Positions 35,652-44,215 of a stretch of DNA of 64,000 nucleotides are shown in pieces; within the stretch, counting starts at the first letter, position 1, and the number at the start of each line of letters is the position of its first letter. A program made the translations under genes and the position numbers. This DNA comes from an uncultured Roseobacter sp. GTDB lineage: Bacteria > Pseudomonadota > Alphaproteobacteria > Rhodobacterales > Rhodobacteraceae. Below the pieces are notes generated by a model, which made no database searches, was not told the origin of the DNA, and worked only from the letters and a program-made list of their open reading frames with translations. Location of the stretch: contig NZ_CANKYM010000004.1 in the NCBI RefSeq assembly GCF_947488185.1, positions 413,076 through 477,075 of the forward strand. Reading direction: 5' to 3'.

Positions 35652-36098
35652 ATGTTCAACAAAATCACAGTAGGTTTCGACGGATCTGAACCGTCGGAAA
35701 ATGCGCTGCGGCTAGCTTGCGACCTGGCTGGGAAGTACGGATCAGAGCTCCATATTTCACACACCCCGAAGCCGGAAACGGTTGCTTTCGCGATGGGGGC
35801 TGTCGCAGGCTATCATGTTGCCACGACAATGCCTTCCGCTGAAGAAGTGGCCGAAGCGGCGCAAAAAGTCCTGACCAAGGCGCGGGGTATTGCCGAAAGC
35901 GCGGGCTGTAAAAACCCAGTGGCCCATGTTGGCGATGGCGAGCCTGCGCAGTCGCTGATTGATCATGCTGACGAGGTCGGCTGCGATCTGATCGTGACCG
36001 GGCGCCGGGGGCTTGGCAACCTCACTGGTATGGTTCTGGGCAGCACCTCCCAGAGGGTTGGCCATTTGGCCAAATGCGCCCATCTGACGGTGGCCTGA
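35652..36098 (+). CDS. Universal stress protein, UspA family
   Basis: A 148-residue single-domain Usp. It starts KITVGFDGSEPSENALRLA and ends with the ATP-binding loop GRRGLGNLTGMVLGSTSQRVGHLAKCAHLTV, fitting G-2x-G-9x-G(S/T). The strong SD AGGAGACAGGAG lies just before the ATG. The FNR-type box upstream suggests expression under oxygen limitation. Confidence 0.92.
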   Translation: MFNKITVGFDGSEPSENALRLACDLAGKYGSELHISHTPKPETVAFAMGAVAGYHVATTMPSAEEVAEAAQKVLTKARGIAESAGCKNPVAHVGDGEPAQSLIDHADEVGCDLIVTGRRGLGNLTGMVLGSTSQRVGHLAKCAHLTVA

Positions 36099-36100
36099 GT

Positions 36101-36427
36101 TTACCCGATGGGCTGGTGATTGACCCGTGCGCGAAGCTCTTCCGCTTCGTGCCGGGCATCGCGAAGCCCGTCCATGGCGGCACGCAGTTCCGCTTCGGTC
36201 TGCGCCAGCTGGTTGGTCAGTTCCGCCTCGCGCTGCTGCAGGTATGTGATTGCCTGATCGCGGGTTTCTTCCGCTTCGTGAAGCTCTTGGCTCATACGGT
36301 CAAGCTGCGCCACGTCATCCGCAGCGACGCGGGTAAACCGATGTACGATCCAATTGGCAAACCAGCCCAGACAAAAGGCCACAAAGAGAATGATGGCCGT
36401 TGCCACGACAAATTCCGTCCTACTCAT
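36101..36427 (-). CDS. Membrane-anchored coiled-coil protein (108 aa)
   Basis: The start at 36427 follows GGAGG and gives one N-terminal helix (FVVATAIILFVAFCLGWFANWIV, about 5-27), then a heptad-rich coiled coil from about 38 to 100 (LDRMSQELHEAEETRDQAI and on). It overlaps the end of the OmpA-family gene by 8 bases and is likely co-transcribed. It may help tether or organise the envelope, which is inference only. Convergent with uspA, 2 bases apart. Confidence 0.75.
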   Translation of the reverse strand: MSRTEFVVATAIILFVAFCLGWFANWIVHRFTRVAADDVAQLDRMSQELHEAEETRDQAITYLQQREAELTNQLAQTEAELRAAMDGLRDARHEAEELRARVNHQPIG

Positions 36428-38327
36428 CCCCGCCTCCTTCAACCTCCGGACCATCTGCTGATGGCTCTGTATCACCGGATTCTGCGATGCTTTCCAGTGT
36501 TGTTTCTCGTTCTGGTTGAGATGGCGTGGGTCGAATGAGATGAAATTCGATGCGCCGGTTGGCTTCACGGCCCGCATCGCTGTCGTTTTCGGCGATGGGT
36601 TGCGCTTCCCCATAGCCTTTGGCCACGAAGGAGCCTGTCAGAACACGGCGGGCGCGTAACTCGTTGAGTACTGATTCTGCCCGCGCCTGGCTGAGCGACA
36701 GGTTCATTTCCTCACGGCCCTGACTGTCCGTGTGCCCCTGCACCTCAAGACGGATATCGCCGCACTCCTTCAAGACCGCCGCGATATTGTCCATGGTTTC
36801 GAGCGCGCTGGGGTCGATCGTCGCGCTGCCCGGCTCAAAGTTGATTTTTGCTGCCGACACGATTTCCGCAATGTCCGCCTCGCATTCCTCCGGGGTTGGT
36901 AGAGCGGCGATGGGATCCAGCGCTTCAACATAGAGGACGCTGATGTCGAACGTGGCTTCCTGTCCCAGTTTGCTGGCCATGAAACGGGAGACGGTTGCAC
37001 GGACATTCTGATTGCCGGAGTTGCCGGTCAGCCTGATGGTATCCGGCGTCACGGTCACAGCGCCATTGTTGAGGTAGGCCAGAGCCTGAATGCCGGTCAG
37101 GACACGCGCGGACCAGTCGGGGGGGAGATCCGACACCACACGGGCGGCGGTATAGACGTTTTCAGACCCGAACTTCGCCCGTGCGAAGCTGTCGGCAACC
37201 TGGCGCATGTTCTCGTCGGACAGCCGCCCGCGCAGCTGAACCTGCCCCTCCGGGCTTAGAGTGGCAACGAATTCGGTCGGGCCGAAAGACGGATCTGGTG
37301 TTTCCGGCAGCACCGGATAAAGCGCAAAAACCTCGGGTAGGGCGTTCTCCAACTCGCCCGTGACCCGGTCGAAGAGCCGCTGGTCCGTGCCTTCGGCGGC
37401 CACCAGGGTTACATCGGCGTTGGAAAAGGTAACGCTGCCCGCGCCCAATTCTGCCAACGCTGCAATCGCGGTTTCGGCGGCCTCTGCCCATCTAGGAGAG
37501 GGCACGCCCATCCCGATAGTGCACTGTCCCGGCCCGCTGAGCCCTGCGGCAAATGCGGCAGCCACAATGCGTTGCTGGGTGGCTTCCGTGTCGGCGGAGC
37601 AGGCGTCGAAACGCGCGCCCGCGTCATCCATGACAAAACGCAGGGTGAACGGCGTGATCACCGGGCGTGGCGCGGTGATGTTGAGAGACAGACGCAAGGC
37701 GGGTGGTGCTGCCCGTGTCAGGCGCGCTTCCATGTCAGATTTTGCCTCGGCGCTGTCGGCAATTGCGGTGATCTCGACCCGTCCGGCGGTGACTGACACT
37801 TTCGCGCGAGGCAAATCTTCAATGGCCGTTATGGCAAAGGCCAGTGCGTCCTCCCATCCGCTGGGCGCGGGGTAATCCGCTGTTTCCAAGAGATCGGTCA
37901 CCGGCAGGTCACTCATCGCGTTGAACCCGGTCACCATCTCTTCGCGGTCTGTCGTTTCAGGGATCAGGCCAATGATCGACAACCCGGCGGTATTGCGCAG
38001 GACTTCCGCGGAAAACCGAGGGGGTGCGATGGAGGCAACCGCCACCACCTCCATCTGGTCAATAACCCGCGCCGCGTCCACGACCGAACCCGCTATGCTC
38101 AGAGCCCGAAACCGAAGGGCTTCGTTCGGAGCTGTCCCTGCGAGCACCAACCGGAGCCCATCCGCCTCGACTTCGGCCCATGTCAAAGCGTTCTCGTCCA
38201 GCGCGCTTCGAACACCGACTTCGGAGGCATCTTCGACCAGCTGTACGGAGGAATTCGCGGCCACGAGGGCAACCGTCGCCGCAGCGATAAAGGCAGATGC
38301 AGTCAGGGTGTAAGATGACAGGCCCAT
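36420..38327 (-). CDS. OmpA-family protein with BON-like repeats
   Basis: A 635-residue exported protein with an N-terminal hydrophobic segment (about 5-25) and several BON-like domains (LDENALTWAEVEADGLRLVLAGTAP-type units near 45-120 and again near 350-450). An OmpA peptidoglycan-binding domain lies near 485-600 (INFEPGSATIDPSALETM, QGHTDSQGREEMNLSLSQARAESV, NRRIEFHL), with an acidic tail. It would anchor to peptidoglycan; the BON repeats may bind phospholipid. It heads a two-gene unit with the coiled-coil protein. Confidence 0.87.
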   Translation of the reverse strand: MGLSSYTLTASAFIAAATVALVAANSSVQLVEDASEVGVRSALDENALTWAEVEADGLRLVLAGTAPNEALRFRALSIAGSVVDAARVIDQMEVVAVASIAPPRFSAEVLRNTAGLSIIGLIPETTDREEMVTGFNAMSDLPVTDLLETADYPAPSGWEDALAFAITAIEDLPRAKVSVTAGRVEITAIADSAEAKSDMEARLTRAAPPALRLSLNITAPRPVITPFTLRFVMDDAGARFDACSADTEATQQRIVAAAFAAGLSGPGQCTIGMGVPSPRWAEAAETAIAALAELGAGSVTFSNADVTLVAAEGTDQRLFDRVTGELENALPEVFALYPVLPETPDPSFGPTEFVATLSPEGQVQLRGRLSDENMRQVADSFARAKFGSENVYTAARVVSDLPPDWSARVLTGIQALAYLNNGAVTVTPDTIRLTGNSGNQNVRATVSRFMASKLGQEATFDISVLYVEALDPIAALPTPEECEADIAEIVSAAKINFEPGSATIDPSALETMDNIAAVLKECGDIRLEVQGHTDSQGREEMNLSLSQARAESVLNELRARRVLTGSFVAKGYGEAQPIAENDSDAGREANRRIEFHLIRPTPSQPERETTLESIAESGDTEPSADGPEVEGGGDE

Positions 38328-38388
38328 GGTCCCCTGGTGTCCGGTTACGAGTCGCCTAGGTGATACGCCGCCCTGCCGGTGGATTCAA

Positions 38389-39351
38389 TCACGCCAGCAG
38401 AGCCGCCACAAAAAAGAGCAGCGGTATCATGCCGGTATCCCGGTTGGCGCGAAAGAGTTGGAGCAGTTTTGCGCTGTCCTCGATGTCCAACCCCCGCAAT
38501 TGCCACGCCATGTGCCATCCCATCGCCCAAGGGCCGGCAAGAACAAGTACCATTGCCAGGACACTTGCTTCCGGCAGGGCGCTGAAAATCACGGCGAGGC
38601 CCATCAGCCCCACGGTCGCCATCAGGAAGCGTCGCAGCCAGGTGGCGGTTTTATCGCCGAAAAGGCGGGCGGTGGATTTGACGCCGATCAATGCGTCATC
38701 CTCGGTGTCCTGGTGGGCATAGATCGTGTCGTAAAACAGCGTCCAGGCGATGCCGGCGAGATAGAGCAGAACCGCCGGGGCATGCACCGTGCCGCTATGC
38801 GCGGCCCAGGCCAGCAGTGCCCCCCAGTTGAACGCAAGCCCAAGGAACACCTGAGGCCACCAGGTAAAGCGTTTTGCAAAAGGATAGATGGCGACGGGCA
38901 GTAGGGCCAGAACGCCTAGGGCGATCGCTGTCATGTTGAAGGTCAACAGGATGCAGAACGCCAGCAGCGATTGCGCGCACATCCAGATCACGGCGCCTTT
39001 GACGGAGACTTGCCCCGATGGAATGGGGCGCGAGCGGGTGCGTTCGACGCTGTTGTCGAAATCCCGGTCGGTGATGTCGTTCCACGTGCAGCCCGCACCG
39101 CGCATCAACCACGCCCCCAGGGCGCAGCCGACAGCGATCCAGAGATCTTCGAGGCCTGCGCTCTGATCATGAATCATCGCCAGTGCCAGCCCCCACCAGC
39201 AGGGCAGGAGCAACAGCCATGTGCCTATGGGGCGATCCGCCCGGCTGAGCCGCAGGTAGGGGCGCGACCACGCGGGCGCCATTGTGTCGACCCAATTGCC
39301 TTTTACCGCATCGGCCACTTGGCCATCTGGCGCAGCGGGTGGGCTTTGCAT
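38389..39351 (-). CDS. ubiA: 4-hydroxybenzoate octaprenyltransferase
   Basis: A 320-residue membrane prenyltransferase of ubiquinone synthesis. The two Asp-rich motifs are NDITDRDFD (about 113-121) and DTIYAHQDTEDD (about 237-248), on either side of eight or nine helices; RLSRADRPIGTWLLLLPCWW is the typical first helix region. ATG at 39351 has GGGGAG upstream. It is divergent from rsmE with starts only 12 bases apart, so the two 5' regions overlap. Confidence 0.94.
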   Translation of the reverse strand: MQSPPAAPDGQVADAVKGNWVDTMAPAWSRPYLRLSRADRPIGTWLLLLPCWWGLALAMIHDQSAGLEDLWIAVGCALGAWLMRGAGCTWNDITDRDFDNSVERTRSRPIPSGQVSVKGAVIWMCAQSLLAFCILLTFNMTAIALGVLALLPVAIYPFAKRFTWWPQVFLGLAFNWGALLAWAAHSGTVHAPAVLLYLAGIAWTLFYDTIYAHQDTEDDALIGVKSTARLFGDKTATWLRRFLMATVGLMGLAVIFSALPEASVLAMVLVLAGPWAMGWHMAWQLRGLDIEDSAKLLQLFRANRDTGMIPLLFFVAALLA

Positions 39352-39363
39352 ATGTATCTCCCC

Positions 39364-40095
39364 ATGGACGGACAGGTGACAGCCAAGATCAGGCTTTTTG
39401 TAGAACACTCCCTGGGGCAGGGGCAATCGGTCCCTGTGTCGCGGGAGCAGGCGCATTACCTCTTTGGGGTGATGCGGCTTGGCGTGGGCGCGCAGCTTTT
39501 GCTCTTCGATGGGCAGAACGGTGAATGGCTGGCCGAGGTGGCCGAGGCGGGCAAACGCGGCGGCGTTCTGCAGGTGATCTCACAGACGCGTCCCCTGCAA
39601 ATGCCACCGGATCTGTGGCTGCTTTTTGCGCCGATCAAGAAAGCCCGGACAGATTTCATCGTGGAAAAGGCGGTGGAGCTTGGGGCTGCACGCATCCTTC
39701 CGGTCCAGACGCAGTACACAAATGCCGGGCGCATCCAGCGGGCGCGCCTGCAGGCGCATGCCGTGGAAGCAGCGGAGCAATGTGGAGCCACCTACGTGCC
39801 GGAGGTGGCGGAGATGGTCCGGATGGACCGGCTGCTGACGGGGTGGGACACCGACCGGCGGATCATGTTCTGCGATGAGGCGCAGGTGGCCTTAAAGCCC
39901 ACCCTACCTGCCACCCCAGGGCCTTGGGCGATCCTGATTGGGCCGGAGGGAGGCTTCTCCCCTGTCGAGCGAGAGAAGTTACACGCGCTTGACCACGCAT
40001 ATGCGGTGTCTTTGGGGCCGCGTATTCTGCGCGCAGACACGGCGGCGGTGGCGGCAATCACCCTGTGGCAACATGCGTTGGGAGACTGGACATGA
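39364..40095 (+). CDS. rsmE: 16S rRNA m3U1498 methyltransferase RsmE
   Basis: A 243-residue SPOUT methyltransferase. An N-terminal PUA-like domain (EQAHYLFGVMRLGVGAQLLLFDGQNGEW) is followed by the trefoil-knot part with KKARTDFIVEKAVELGAARILPVQT, LIGPEGGFSPVER and SLGPRILRADTAAVAAI. The start is uncertain: ATG 39352 or 39364, or GTG 39376, none with a good SD. It overlaps the GNAT gene in ATGA. Confidence 0.92.
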   Translation: MDGQVTAKIRLFVEHSLGQGQSVPVSREQAHYLFGVMRLGVGAQLLLFDGQNGEWLAEVAEAGKRGGVLQVISQTRPLQMPPDLWLLFAPIKKARTDFIVEKAVELGAARILPVQTQYTNAGRIQRARLQAHAVEAAEQCGATYVPEVAEMVRMDRLLTGWDTDRRIMFCDEAQVALKPTLPATPGPWAILIGPEGGFSPVEREKLHALDHAYAVSLGPRILRADTAAVAAITLWQHALGDWT

Positions 40096-40949
40096 TCCGT
40101 GAGGCACGGCTGGAAGATGCGGCGTCGCTGGAAGCGTTTCTGCATCCTCACTCGGCGACCTCCATGTTCTTGCGTGGCAATCTTGCGGCGCATGGGGTCG
40201 GCAATACGGATCAAGCCAATGGAACAACCTTCTATGTGCACACGCGCGATGGCGACATCACCGGTGTCTTGGGCCGCACGAACGGTGGCTTTCTGATGTG
40301 TCTGGCGCCGGATCAAGGGGCGGCATTCTGGTCGGCGTGTGACGAAGTATTGAGAGGACAGCGGATCGTCGGCATGACGGGCGCGCCAGATCAGATCGGT
40401 GCATTGGCTACAGCCCTCGGGTTGCGTGATGCTGATTTTCGGTTGCGGCACGATGAGCCGCTATACGCATTGCGGTTGTTGGATCTATCTGAAATTTCAC
40501 ATCAAAACATACGCTTGCGCAGGGCCGCGGCTGACGATGCCGATTGGCTCGCGGACTGGTTTGACGGCTATCACCGGGATACCGGCAAGGGGACCCTCGA
40601 TGGTAACGATGGCATCAGTGCTGCGCGGAGGTTCGTCGACAAACCGGACGGACGTGTGATGGAGGCAGACGGTGTCCCCTGCGCAATGTCGGCGCTGAAC
40701 GCGCGGACGGCGGATATGGTGCAGGTTGGGGGCGTTTATGTTCCAACGTGTCATCGCGGGCGAGGCCATGGTGCCCGGATCGTGGCGTTGCATCTGGCGG
40801 AATTGCGGGACGAAGGCATTACAAAAGCCATTTTGTTTGCCGCCAGTCCCGTTGCAGCCCATGCCTATGAGAGCATCGGATTTCGGCATATCGGGCACTA
40901 CAGCATCGCCTTGCTGGAAACGCCTATGACTGCAGGCGAGATGCCATGA
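40092..40949 (+). CDS. GNAT-family N-acetyltransferase
   Basis: A 285-residue protein. The C-terminal half is a GNAT fold with acetyl-CoA loop VYVPTCHRGRGHGARIVALHLAEL (about 215-238); the N-terminal half (about 1-130) looks like a degenerate second GNAT-like domain (IREARLEDAASLEAFL). The substrate is unknown. It is translationally coupled to rsmE and to the next gene. Confidence 0.82.
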   Translation: MIREARLEDAASLEAFLHPHSATSMFLRGNLAAHGVGNTDQANGTTFYVHTRDGDITGVLGRTNGGFLMCLAPDQGAAFWSACDEVLRGQRIVGMTGAPDQIGALATALGLRDADFRLRHDEPLYALRLLDLSEISHQNIRLRRAAADDADWLADWFDGYHRDTGKGTLDGNDGISAARRFVDKPDGRVMEADGVPCAMSALNARTADMVQVGGVYVPTCHRGRGHGARIVALHLAELRDEGITKAILFAASPVAAHAYESIGFRHIGHYSIALLETPMTAGEMP

Positions 40950-41473
40950 CGTTTTTCCGACCCGAGGCAAAGGCGGCGCTGTGGCGTTGGCGGGAAGTGC
41001 TGGCGGGGGGCGCTGTTGCGCTCCTAGGGCTGTGGTGGCTTGTTGGGCCGGGGCAACTGCTGGTGCTGCCCGCGATTGCCTTGTTGGTCGCCGGGGCAGC
41101 GCTCATCTGGGTCGGCGTTCAGCGCGCGCGTTTTCGCAGTGGCGGGCAGGGGCCAGGATCGGTCAGCGTCGATGAGGGGCAGATCACCTACTACGGCCCG
41201 CTGACCGGCGGCGTGATCGCGCTGCGCGAAATGACCGAACTGACCCTGGACAAGACCGTTTTTCCTGCACACTGGCGATTGCGGCAACCGGGACAGCCAG
41301 CCCTGCTGATCCCGGTGAACGCAGAGGGTGCTGAGGCGTTGTTCGACGCTTTTGCCACCCTGTCCGGCCTGCGGACGGAGCGCATGCTACACGCGCTGCA
41401 GGGTGCGGAGAAACACGCCATCGTGATCTGGCAACGCGGGCCCGGCGAAACTGCACAGATCACTCTGCATTGA
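40946..41473 (+). CDS. Hypothetical membrane protein with two N-terminal helices
   Basis: A 175-residue protein with two helices (about 19-36 and 39-57) followed by a soluble domain with strand-like sequence (SVSVDEGQITYYGPLTGGVIALREMTEL). I do not recognise a function. The rsmE-GNAT-this gene string is joined by 4-base overlaps, so the three are one operon. Confidence 0.78.
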   Translation: MTFFRPEAKAALWRWREVLAGGAVALLGLWWLVGPGQLLVLPAIALLVAGAALIWVGVQRARFRSGGQGPGSVSVDEGQITYYGPLTGGVIALREMTELTLDKTVFPAHWRLRQPGQPALLIPVNAEGAEALFDAFATLSGLRTERMLHALQGAEKHAIVIWQRGPGETAQITLH

Positions 41474-41540
41474 CAGCCTGATCAAATCATCCCATCCCTG
41501 ATGTCTTGAATGCATTTACCGAACGAACGGAGCCTCCCTC

Positions 41541-42911
41541 ATGTCCATTCCTCAATCCGGTGGCGGCCCGATCACCTCTCATGATCAGTTGGCGCAATAT
41601 CTCTCGGACGGGTGCAAGCCGAAAGAGGATTGGCGCATTGGCACCGAGCATGAGAAGTTCGGCTACTGCAAGGACACGCTGAAGCCGCTCCCCTATGAGG
41701 GCGACAGGTCGATCCGGGTGATGCTGGAAGGACTGCGGGACGCGCACGGCTGGTCACCGGTGGAAGAGGGCGGGGTGCTGATCGGGTTGGAAAAGGACGG
41801 CGCCAACATCAGTCTTGAACCGGGCGGGCAGCTGGAACTCAGCGGCGCGCCGCTGGAGACGATCCACGAGACCTGCGACGAGGTGAATACCCATCTGCGC
41901 GAGGTGCAGGATGTGGCGGACCGCATCGGCGCGGGCTTTATTGGCTTGGGCGCAGCCCCGCACTGGACCCATGACGATATGGATCTGATGCCCAAGGGCC
42001 GCTACAAACTGATGAACGACTATATGGCGCGCGTGGGCACCATGGGGCGCGTGATGATGCGGCGGACCTGCACGGTGCAGGTCAATCTCGACTTTGGCTC
42101 CGAGGCGGACATGGTGCAGAAGATGCGCGTGGCGCTGGCCCTGCAGCCGGTGGCCACGGCACTTTTTGCCAACTCACCGTTTTTTGAAGGCCGCCTGAAC
42201 GGGCACAAGTCCTGGCGCAGCGTCGCGTGGCGTAATCTTGATGCGGCGCGCACGGGCATGTTGCCCTTTGTGTTCGAAGACGGTTTCGGATTTGAACGCT
42301 GGGTAGACTATGCGCTCGATGTGCCGATGTATTTTGTCTATCGCAACGGGCAGTATGTCGATGCGCTCGGGCAGTCCTTCCGCGATTTCCTGAAGGGCGA
42401 ATTGCCTGCTTTGCCGGGCGAAATCCCGACACTGAGCGACTGGGCCGATCATTTGACCACCGCCTTTCCCGAGGCGCGGATGAAACGGTTTATCGAAATG
42501 CGGGGCGCGGATGGTGGCCCATGGCGCAGGCTTTGCGCGCTGCCGGCTTTCTGGGTCGGGCTGATGTATGACCAGACCGCGCTCGATGCGGCCTGGGACC
42601 TGGTCAAAGACTGGGACATGGGCACCCGTGACCTGATGCGGGTGGCGGCCTCCGTCGACGGGCTGCAGGCCGAGGTGCATGGCATCACGCTGCACGACAT
42701 CGCCCGCGAAGCGGTGGCGATCAGTATGAGCGGCCTCAAGGCGCGCGCGCGGGCGGGTGCAGGGGGTATGGTCCCGGACGAAACCCATTTTCTGAACGCG
42801 CTGCACGAGAGCATCGAGAGCGGCAAGGTGCCAGCCGATGAGCTGCTGGAGCAGTACAACGGTGCGTGGGATGGCGATCTGAACCGGATTTACGCCGAAT
42901 ACTCGTACTGA
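41541..42911 (+). CDS. gshA: Glutamate-cysteine ligase (plant/alphaproteobacterial type)
   Basis: A 456-residue enzyme for the first step of glutathione synthesis. It carries the GCS2-type blocks IGTEHEKFGY (about 35-44), SLEPGGQLELSGAP, MMRRTCTVQVNLDF and PLSAHR-equivalent substrate residues, at the length of plant-type GshA rather than the 520-residue enterobacterial form. It stands alone behind a 67-base gap, with CGGAGCC before the ATG. Confidence 0.93.
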   Translation: MSIPQSGGGPITSHDQLAQYLSDGCKPKEDWRIGTEHEKFGYCKDTLKPLPYEGDRSIRVMLEGLRDAHGWSPVEEGGVLIGLEKDGANISLEPGGQLELSGAPLETIHETCDEVNTHLREVQDVADRIGAGFIGLGAAPHWTHDDMDLMPKGRYKLMNDYMARVGTMGRVMMRRTCTVQVNLDFGSEADMVQKMRVALALQPVATALFANSPFFEGRLNGHKSWRSVAWRNLDAARTGMLPFVFEDGFGFERWVDYALDVPMYFVYRNGQYVDALGQSFRDFLKGELPALPGEIPTLSDWADHLTTAFPEARMKRFIEMRGADGGPWRRLCALPAFWVGLMYDQTALDAAWDLVKDWDMGTRDLMRVAASVDGLQAEVHGITLHDIAREAVAISMSGLKARARAGAGGMVPDETHFLNALHESIESGKVPADELLEQYNGAWDGDLNRIYAEYSY

Positions 42912-42930
42912 AAGACAGCGCTGGGACGCG

Positions 42931-43113
42931 CTACTCCGGTCTGACGCGTGTGGGACAAAACGGCAAATCGGCGCGTTCGCGCTCCGACATGCGTGCGATG
43001 TCCGGATGCGACAAGGGGTCCCGTTCAAATTGGGTTTCGTCGGACAGGCGCGATGGGGTCGGCAGGACTTTTGTCCAGAAGTATTTGAGCCTGATGGTGA
43101 GGGCATGTGTCAT
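42931..43113 (-). CDS. Small conserved-looking protein (60 aa)
   Basis: A 60-residue ORF beginning MTHALTIRLKYFWTKVLP, followed by PTPSRLSDETQFERDPLSHP and a charged C-terminus. The basic amphipathic first helix, Pro-rich linker and 'RDPLSHPDI' block look like a genuine compact protein rather than random sequence, and codons are GC-biased. No strong SD. It is convergent with gshA and divergent from the LysR gene, sharing with it a 70-base interval that contains an inverted repeat. Function unknown. Confidence 0.55.
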   Translation of the reverse strand: MTHALTIRLKYFWTKVLPTPSRLSDETQFERDPLSHPDIARMSERERADLPFCPTRVRPE

Positions 43114-43127
43114 GGGACCAAGATGGC

Positions 43128-43161
43128 GTCTCAAAGGTCAATTCTGAATCGACTTTGAGAC
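43128..43161. promoter_or_regulatory. Inverted repeat in front of the LysR gene
   Basis: GTCTCAAAG (43128-43136) and CTTTGAGAC (43153-43161) form a perfect 9-bp inverted repeat with a 16-base spacer, 22 bases before the LysR start. Size and place fit an autoregulatory LysR-type site serving both divergent genes. Confidence 0.55.
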
Positions 43162-43183
43162 AGGGCGCGTTTAGTTTTTCTAA

Positions 43184-44101
43184 ATGCGAAACCTCAATGC
43201 AATCCCGCTCTCCTCTCTCAGAACGATTGAGGTGATCGCGCGCAACGGCACGTTGCGCGGTGCTGCCGATGAGTTGGGTGTCACGCCGGGTGCTTTGAGC
43301 CAGCGGCTCGCCAAGGCGGAGGCTGCCTTGGGACAGGTTTTGTTCACGCGCACCTCGACAGGTCTGCAGCCAACGGAGATCTGCGCGCAGATATCACCGC
43401 GCCTGACGGCCGCGATTGGTGAGCTGTCCTCGGTTGTGTCCGACGTACAGTCGATTGGACAGAACACGCTGACCGTCACCGTGGCACCGATCTTTGCAAG
43501 CCGTTGGCTTATTTGGCGCATAAAGAGCTTCAATGATCTGAACCCGGAGATCAGCCTGCGGGTCTTGCCCGCTGTCGATGTCGCCGATCTGGATCATTCC
43601 GAGGTCGATATCGGCATCCGTGTCGGGGAAGACCCCGCCTTGGGTGCCGGGGCCACGAAACTGCTCGATCAACGGGTCTTCCCGGTCTGCTCGCCGGAAA
43701 TTGCAGCGCGCATCACCACCCCGGAAGATGTCTTCAACGTGCCGATTATTCGGGAGAATGAGTTGCTTTATGGCTGGCGGCCTTGGCTCGCAGAGATGGG
43801 GCTGACGGGGCGCGATCTGAGCCTAGGGCCGACATATGCGGACGCCTCTTTGTGCTTGGATGCGGCGATGACGGGGCAGGGCCTGTTCATGGCTTGGGAG
43901 ACGCTTGCCTGCGACGCTCTTGAACGCGGGCAGATCGTTGCCCCGTTCGACGTCAGGTCTTTGACCGGCGCAACATATTGGTTTGCCGTCCGTATGCGCT
44001 CCCAGCGGAACCCGAGTGTCAGGAAGTTCAAATCCTGGCTGGAAACCGAATTGGCGTGCTCCGTCAGGTATTGGAACAATCATCCGGAGACCGGCGCGTA
44101 G
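43184..44101 (+). CDS. LysR-family transcriptional regulator (GcvA-like)
   Basis: A 305-residue LTTR with the winged helix-turn-helix at about 8-67 (PLSSLRTIEVIARNGTLRGAADELGVTPGALSQ) and a periplasmic-binding-type effector domain (about 92-295), most like the GcvA/TrpI branch. Divergent from the 60-residue ORF. It is convergent with the purine transport operon, so its target is not obvious from context. Confidence 0.88.
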   Translation: MRNLNAIPLSSLRTIEVIARNGTLRGAADELGVTPGALSQRLAKAEAALGQVLFTRTSTGLQPTEICAQISPRLTAAIGELSSVVSDVQSIGQNTLTVTVAPIFASRWLIWRIKSFNDLNPEISLRVLPAVDVADLDHSEVDIGIRVGEDPALGAGATKLLDQRVFPVCSPEIAARITTPEDVFNVPIIRENELLYGWRPWLAEMGLTGRDLSLGPTYADASLCLDAAMTGQGLFMAWETLACDALERGQIVAPFDVRSLTGATYWFAVRMRSQRNPSVRKFKSWLETELACSVRYWNNHPETGA

Positions 44102-44163
44102 CTTCGCAGAGAGCGGCTCTGGACCACTTTGCGTCTTCAAGCTGTTCGCAGGCCGTCAGATGC

Positions 44164-44194
44164 AAAAAGGCCCCGGATCACTCCGAGGCCCTTG
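44164..44194 (-). terminator. Intrinsic terminator of the purine transport operon
   Basis: Read on the minus strand, GGGCCTCGGA-GTGA-TCCGGGGCC is a near-perfect GC-rich stem with a 4-nt loop followed by TTTTTG, 22 bases beyond the binding-protein stop. This is a standard Rho-independent terminator, and it may also stop read-through from lysR. Confidence 0.85.
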
Positions 44195-44215
44195 TCGTTT
44201 CTACGCTTGCTCAGC

